Shown here piece by piece: positions 60,708-64,000 of a stretch of 64,000 nt of DNA. Made by a program: the position numbers and the translations under genes. Source of the DNA: Candidatus Hydrogenedens sp. (GTDB lineage Bacteria; Hydrogenedentota; Hydrogenedentia; Hydrogenedentales; JAEUWI01); the NCBI GenBank assembly GCA_016125095.1, contig WGMK01000012.1, forward strand, positions 1-64,000, read 5' to 3'. The number at the start of each line of letters is the position of its first letter. Positions within the stretch are counted from its first letter, which is position 1. Below the pieces are notes generated by a model, which saw only the letters and a list, made by a program, of their open reading frames with translations, was not told the DNA's origin and ran no database searches.

Positions 60708-62591
60708 TCACGCGGCAACGGCGGCCCCTCCAAGTCCCTGGCGGTCGAACCAGGCATCGAGCACCAGCAGCGCCCAGATTTTCAGGGAGTGGTCGCGGCC
60801 GCCGCTGCGCTGTTCGCGGATCAGGCGCTCGACCGGGCGCCAGGCCAGTCCGAGCCGGGCCAGGCGGTCCGGGGTCAGGCGGCGGTCGACCAAGGACGCC
60901 AGATCCTGGCGCAGCCACAGCCCCATCGGCGGATTGAAGCCCAGCTTCGGCCGATCGACGATCTCGGCCGGCAGCAGACGGCGGGCGACCGCCTTGAGCA
61001 GGGTCTTCTTGCCCTGGGCCATGCGCAAGCCCGGAGCGATCCGGCCGACCGCCTCGACCACGCGATAGTCGAGCAGGGGCAGGCGCAGCTCCAGCGCATG
61101 GGCCATGCTCATGGCATCGCCATAGGCGAGCAAGTTGCCGGGCAGGAACGACAGCAGATCGGTCTGCTGCATGGCGTCGAGCGGGTCGGGCGAGGGTGCC
61201 CGGGCGTAGAGTTCGGCGATCGGGCTCGGCGGCGCCTCGCCCAGCCCGAGCAGCTCCTGCCGCTCGGCCGGCGAAAAATACTCGACCCAGGCGGCATACA
61301 TCTGGGCATCGGGCAGGTTGGCGCCGGTCAGGAATTCGCGCGCCCGGCGCAGCCCGTGACGGCCGCTATGGCTTTCCGGAATGAGCCCGGTCAGCGGGGC
61401 GACCACGCCGCGGCGCAGCCAGCCCGGCACCAGCCGGCGATAACGGCCGGCGAGCAGCCCGCCCTGATAGCGCGGATAGCCCCCGAACACCTCGTCGCCG
61501 CCGTCGCCGACCAGGGCCACCGTAACGTGCTCGCGCGCCTTGCGCGACAGGTCGTTGATCAGCAGTGCGGTCGGATTGCCGAACGGCTCGCCGAAATGGC
61601 CGACCATGGTCTGAAGCAGGCCGGCCAGCCGCGGTTCCGCCGGCAGCTCGGTATGCTGGGCGCCGATATGGGCGGCGACCTGGGCCGCCGGCCCGCGCTC
61701 GTCATAGGCCGCGGCCTCGAAGGTCATGGTAAAGGTGGCGACCGGCGGGCCGCCGCGCCGGCGCTGCTCCTCGGCCATCAGCGCCGCGATCACCGAGCTG
61801 TCGATGCCGCCCGACAGGAAGCAGCCGACCGGAACATCGGCGACCATATGGTCGGTGACCGCGGCGCGCAGCAGCGGCAGCAATTCCTCGGTCGCCTCGT
61901 CCAGGGTCGGGGTGCGGCTGCCGGCATAGGCCGGCTGCCACCACGGCTCGACCGCGACCGCTTCGCCGGCCTGCCAGCGCAGCAGATGGCCGGGCGGCAG
62001 TTTGCGGATGCCGCGATGGATGGTCGCCGGGGCGGGAACGTAGAGACAGGCAAGATAGGCCGACAACGCCGCGCGGTCGCACGCGAGGTCGACGCCGGGA
62101 TGGGCGGCCAGCGCGGTGATCTCCGAGGCGAAGGCCAGTCCGCCGCCGGGCAAGGGAGCATAGACCAGCGGCTTGATGCCCAAACGATCGCGGGCCAGCA
62201 ACAGCTCGCGCCGTTCGCGGTCCCACAGCGCGAACGCGAACATCCCGGACAGCCGCACGAGCGCCGCGCTGCCGTGGCGGGCGAGCAGCAGCAGCAGGAC
62301 CTCGGTGTCGCTCTGGGTTCGCAGATGCTCGCCCATAGCTTCAAGATCGCGTCTCAGCTCTTTGTAATTGTAGATTTCACCGTTGAAGGTCAGCACATAG
62401 CGACCGTCCGGCGAAATCATCGGCTGGGCGGCGTGATCGGTCAGGTCGATGATCGCCAACCGGGTATGGACCATGCCGACCCCGGTATCGTGCCACCGCC
62501 CCCGGCCATCGGGGCCACGGTGGCCAAGGCGATCGGCCATGGCGTCCAGGATCGCCGCATCGGTCGCGGTACTGCCGGCAATGCCGCACAT
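60708..62591 (-). CDS. asnB: AsnB-type amidotransferase 5
   Basis: The 627-residue protein has Cys2, GHRGPDG, FNGEIYN, SDTEV and SGGIDS (about 260-265), all intact. It is first in the right-hand minus-strand operon. The C-terminal domain has RKAREHVTVALVGDGGDEVFGGY and DAMSMAHALELRLPLLDYR. It probably amidates a uronic acid made by the 6-dehydrogenase pathway. The essential N-terminal MCG sets ATG 62591; upstream sequence is non-coding. Confidence 0.93.
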   Translation of the reverse strand: MCGIAGSTATDAAILDAMADRLGHRGPDGRGRWHDTGVGMVHTRLAIIDLTDHAAQPMISPDGRYVLTFNGEIYNYKELRRDLEAMGEHLRTQSDTEVLLLLLARHGSAALVRLSGMFAFALWDRERRELLLARDRLGIKPLVYAPLPGGGLAFASEITALAAHPGVDLACDRAALSAYLACLYVPAPATIHRGIRKLPPGHLLRWQAGEAVAVEPWWQPAYAGSRTPTLDEATEELLPLLRAAVTDHMVADVPVGCFLSGGIDSSVIAALMAEEQRRRGGPPVATFTMTFEAAAYDERGPAAQVAAHIGAQHTELPAEPRLAGLLQTMVGHFGEPFGNPTALLINDLSRKAREHVTVALVGDGGDEVFGGYPRYQGGLLAGRYRRLVPGWLRRGVVAPLTGLIPESHSGRHGLRRAREFLTGANLPDAQMYAAWVEYFSPAERQELLGLGEAPPSPIAELYARAPSPDPLDAMQQTDLLSFLPGNLLAYGDAMSMAHALELRLPLLDYRVVEAVGRIAPGLRMAQGKKTLLKAVARRLLPAEIVDRPKLGFNPPMGLWLRQDLASLVDRRLTPDRLARLGLAWRPVERLIREQRSGGRDHSLKIWALLVLDAWFDRQGLGGAAVAA

Positions 62592-62955
62592 GGTGTCGTT
62601 CCGTTGGATCAGGACAAAGACAAAAGAACCGAGCAGAGGGCCTGGGCAAGGGGCCTGGGCAAGGGGCCTGGGATGCCCCAGCTTTAACCGGACCGGGCGC
62701 AATACGCCATCCCGCGAGACCCGCCTTTCCCGGCCGGCGCCATGGCGAGCGACATAAATGCCGCCGGGAGTATCGCAAAAGGGTTCGTTTTTGCGACAGA
62801 TTTGGATTCCATAGTTGCCAAGGCGCTTCAATCATCCCAAATGGTGTTCCTTCTCAATGATGAAGGCGCAACTGATCACGCGCCAACAACACATTCAAAT
62901 CGAAGCATATAAACTGATGATTTGAGATAATCTCGCACGTTTGGAGATAGGCTAC
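62592..62955. other. promoter region between asnB5 and the protease gene
   Basis: A 13-bp unit GGGCCTGGGCAAG is repeated at 62638-62650 and 62651-62663 with a partial third copy to 62672, upstream of asnB5. The distal half (from about 62770) is AT-rich and marks the end of the glycan locus. A GAGATAATCTC palindrome (62924-62934), overlapping a GATAAT -10-like hexamer, precedes the protease gene. No convincing gene lies here. Confidence 0.6.
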
Positions 62956-63939
62956 ATGGCAATCCCAGGCGACCCCCTCAATAGATGGTGGCGAGATGTC
63001 GCTCTCGTAGACCCATTTTCTATATTTAAAATGCGTAGCGCCTTAATTTGCATACTGGCGTTTGACCGTTGGCGCCAGCCAAATCTTTTTGGCACTGGAT
63101 TTGTGGCGACCAAACAAAACGCGCATTCACTAATTATTACGGCTAAACACGTGTTGACCGAAGGTGTTGCGCGCTTCCAAGCGTTGTCGTACGAGTCCGC
63201 CCCCTCAGCATTATTCCGACCCCCCAGAACAGACCAACCATCTACTGATTCGGCAAGACTAAAGATGGTTTGGATCTGTAGTGGTAACGGAGAAATGCTA
63301 AACGTTATGCACATATCATACAATGATACAATAGATATTGCCTGTTGCGTCGCAACACCTCAGGATGATTGTTTATCTAATTTTAGACCAACGTCAATTT
63401 GTCTTGATACAACAGTGCCGTCAGTTGGTAGCGTTGTTCATATTATTTCTCATGATGCAATGGAACAATCAGAAGATACCCCACCTACCAACAATTCTGG
63501 AAATGGCCATGAAATTACATTAAGAAAACGAGTTAGTATCCGTGAGGGAGTCGTAACATCTGTGCATCAAAATGGATACAGGCAATATAAATGGCCATGT
63601 TTTACAACATCAATACCAGTTGACCCAGGCATGAGCGGTGGTTTTGTGTCTATGCCTCATGATGGTGACACCATATCTGCGGTTGGTATTGTTTCAGCTG
63701 ACGGGTCATGTCCTGAAAGTCGTATTGATACAAATAAGTGCGGAGAATCTGTCATCGCCTGCATGTGGCCTGCTTTAGCATTACGTGTCCCAGAGACGAT
63801 TCCATCCACGCCAACCACGAAGCTGTACACGATTTACGAGATGATGAAATCCGGCAAAATGAGCATGGCCGTTGGCGGAGTTGATCATCTAAATTTGATC
63901 AAGGAAACCAATGATGGTTATCGAATAGTACCTAAGTGA
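62956..63939 (+). CDS. trypsin-like serine protease domain protein, AT-rich
   Basis: The 327-residue protein has a chymotrypsin-fold triad: His in SLIITAKHVL, Asp in NDTIDIACC and Ser in DPGMSGGF (GxSGG). The GTGFVAT strand before His fits Trypsin_2-type domains. There is no signal peptide, so it acts in the cytoplasm, as do proteases in several defence systems. GC is far below that of the glycan genes, so it is probably foreign. ATG 62956 has AGG upstream; TTG 62941 is an alternative. No partner is visible before the window ends. Confidence 0.75.
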   Translation: MAIPGDPLNRWWRDVALVDPFSIFKMRSALICILAFDRWRQPNLFGTGFVATKQNAHSLIITAKHVLTEGVARFQALSYESAPSALFRPPRTDQPSTDSARLKMVWICSGNGEMLNVMHISYNDTIDIACCVATPQDDCLSNFRPTSICLDTTVPSVGSVVHIISHDAMEQSEDTPPTNNSGNGHEITLRKRVSIREGVVTSVHQNGYRQYKWPCFTTSIPVDPGMSGGFVSMPHDGDTISAVGIVSADGSCPESRIDTNKCGESVIACMWPALALRVPETIPSTPTTKLYTIYEMMKSGKMSMAVGGVDHLNLIKETNDGYRIVPK

Positions 63940-64000
63940 TGGTAGGATATCTTCAAGGAAGATTACTCGATTTTTCGAAATGAATCGGCATATGTTTTTA

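Noticed and set aside
60528..62687. Plus-strand open frame of 719 codons
   Set aside because: Antisense to asnB5 and part of its neighbour; no recognisable motif.
62857..62925. 22-codon ORF before the protease gene
   Set aside because: No ribosome-binding site or similarity; left unannotated.

Overview
The window is GC-rich (about 68-70% in the core genes), with translationally coupled operons full of ATGA/GTGA overlaps. It looks like part of a large plasmid or chromid of an alphaproteobacterium, most likely of the Rhodospirillales type (inferred from RepA family, codon use and gene content, not proven). No rRNA, tRNA or CRISPR array was seen. Almost all of it is one very large surface/extracellular polysaccharide locus, with a plasmid replication and partition block embedded in the middle. 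Lower-GC accessory genes sit at both ends.

Layout. 1-2.7 kb: maintenance/defence-like genes. These are a truncated serine recombinase with a RelB-like antitoxin tail at its N-terminus, a RelE-type toxin with NadS-type HTH antitoxin, a DUF1778/GNAT (TacA/TacT-like) pair flanked by 18-bp direct repeats, and an AT-rich HEPN protein. 2.8-26.3 kb: a long minus-strand polysaccharide operon. It begins with a winged-helix regulator and a NusG/RfaH-like antiterminator, whose downstream leader holds an ops-like GCGGTAGC element. Methyltransferases, two AsnB-type amidotransferases, glycosyltransferases, a heparinase-like lyase and a Wzy-like polymerase follow. 26.5-31.6 kb: a third AsnB homologue, a DUF218 protein, a UDP-xylose synthase-like enzyme and a glycosyltransferase. 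31.6-36.06 kb: the replicon. It has an AT-rich candidate partition site, parA, a tandem ribbon-helix-helix-like partner, a sugar epimerase, repA, an AT-rich stretch and seven 14-bp iterons, plus an inverted degenerate iteron at the repA promoter. 36-46.6 kb: sugar-nucleotide and initiation functions (bi-domain oxidoreductase, Gmd, ligase/polymerase, WecB, WecA-like, UDP-HexNAc 6-dehydrogenase, WbpM-like dehydratase). 46.6-62.6 kb: a serine recombinase and a second minus-strand polysaccharide operon (membrane glycosyltransferase-like proteins, a second Wzy-like protein, Wzx flippase, PEP-mutase-superfamily enzyme, AsnB homologues 4 and 5). 62.9-63.9 kb: an AT-rich trypsin-like protease.

How it fits together. 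WecB, the 6-dehydrogenase, the WbpM-like dehydratase, Gmd and the UDP-xylose synthase supply activated sugars. The WecA-like transferase starts chains on undecaprenyl phosphate. At least eleven cytosolic glycosyltransferases extend them, and methyltransferases and five AsnB-type amidotransferases decorate them, plausibly making uronamides. Wzx and up to three Wzy/WaaL-like proteins flip and polymerise, and the heparinase-like lyase may trim. No Wza/Wzc export genes are in the window. The most notable points are the replicon inside the glycan locus, the antiterminator with its candidate recruitment site, the five amidotransferases, and the toxin-antitoxin cassette between direct repeats.
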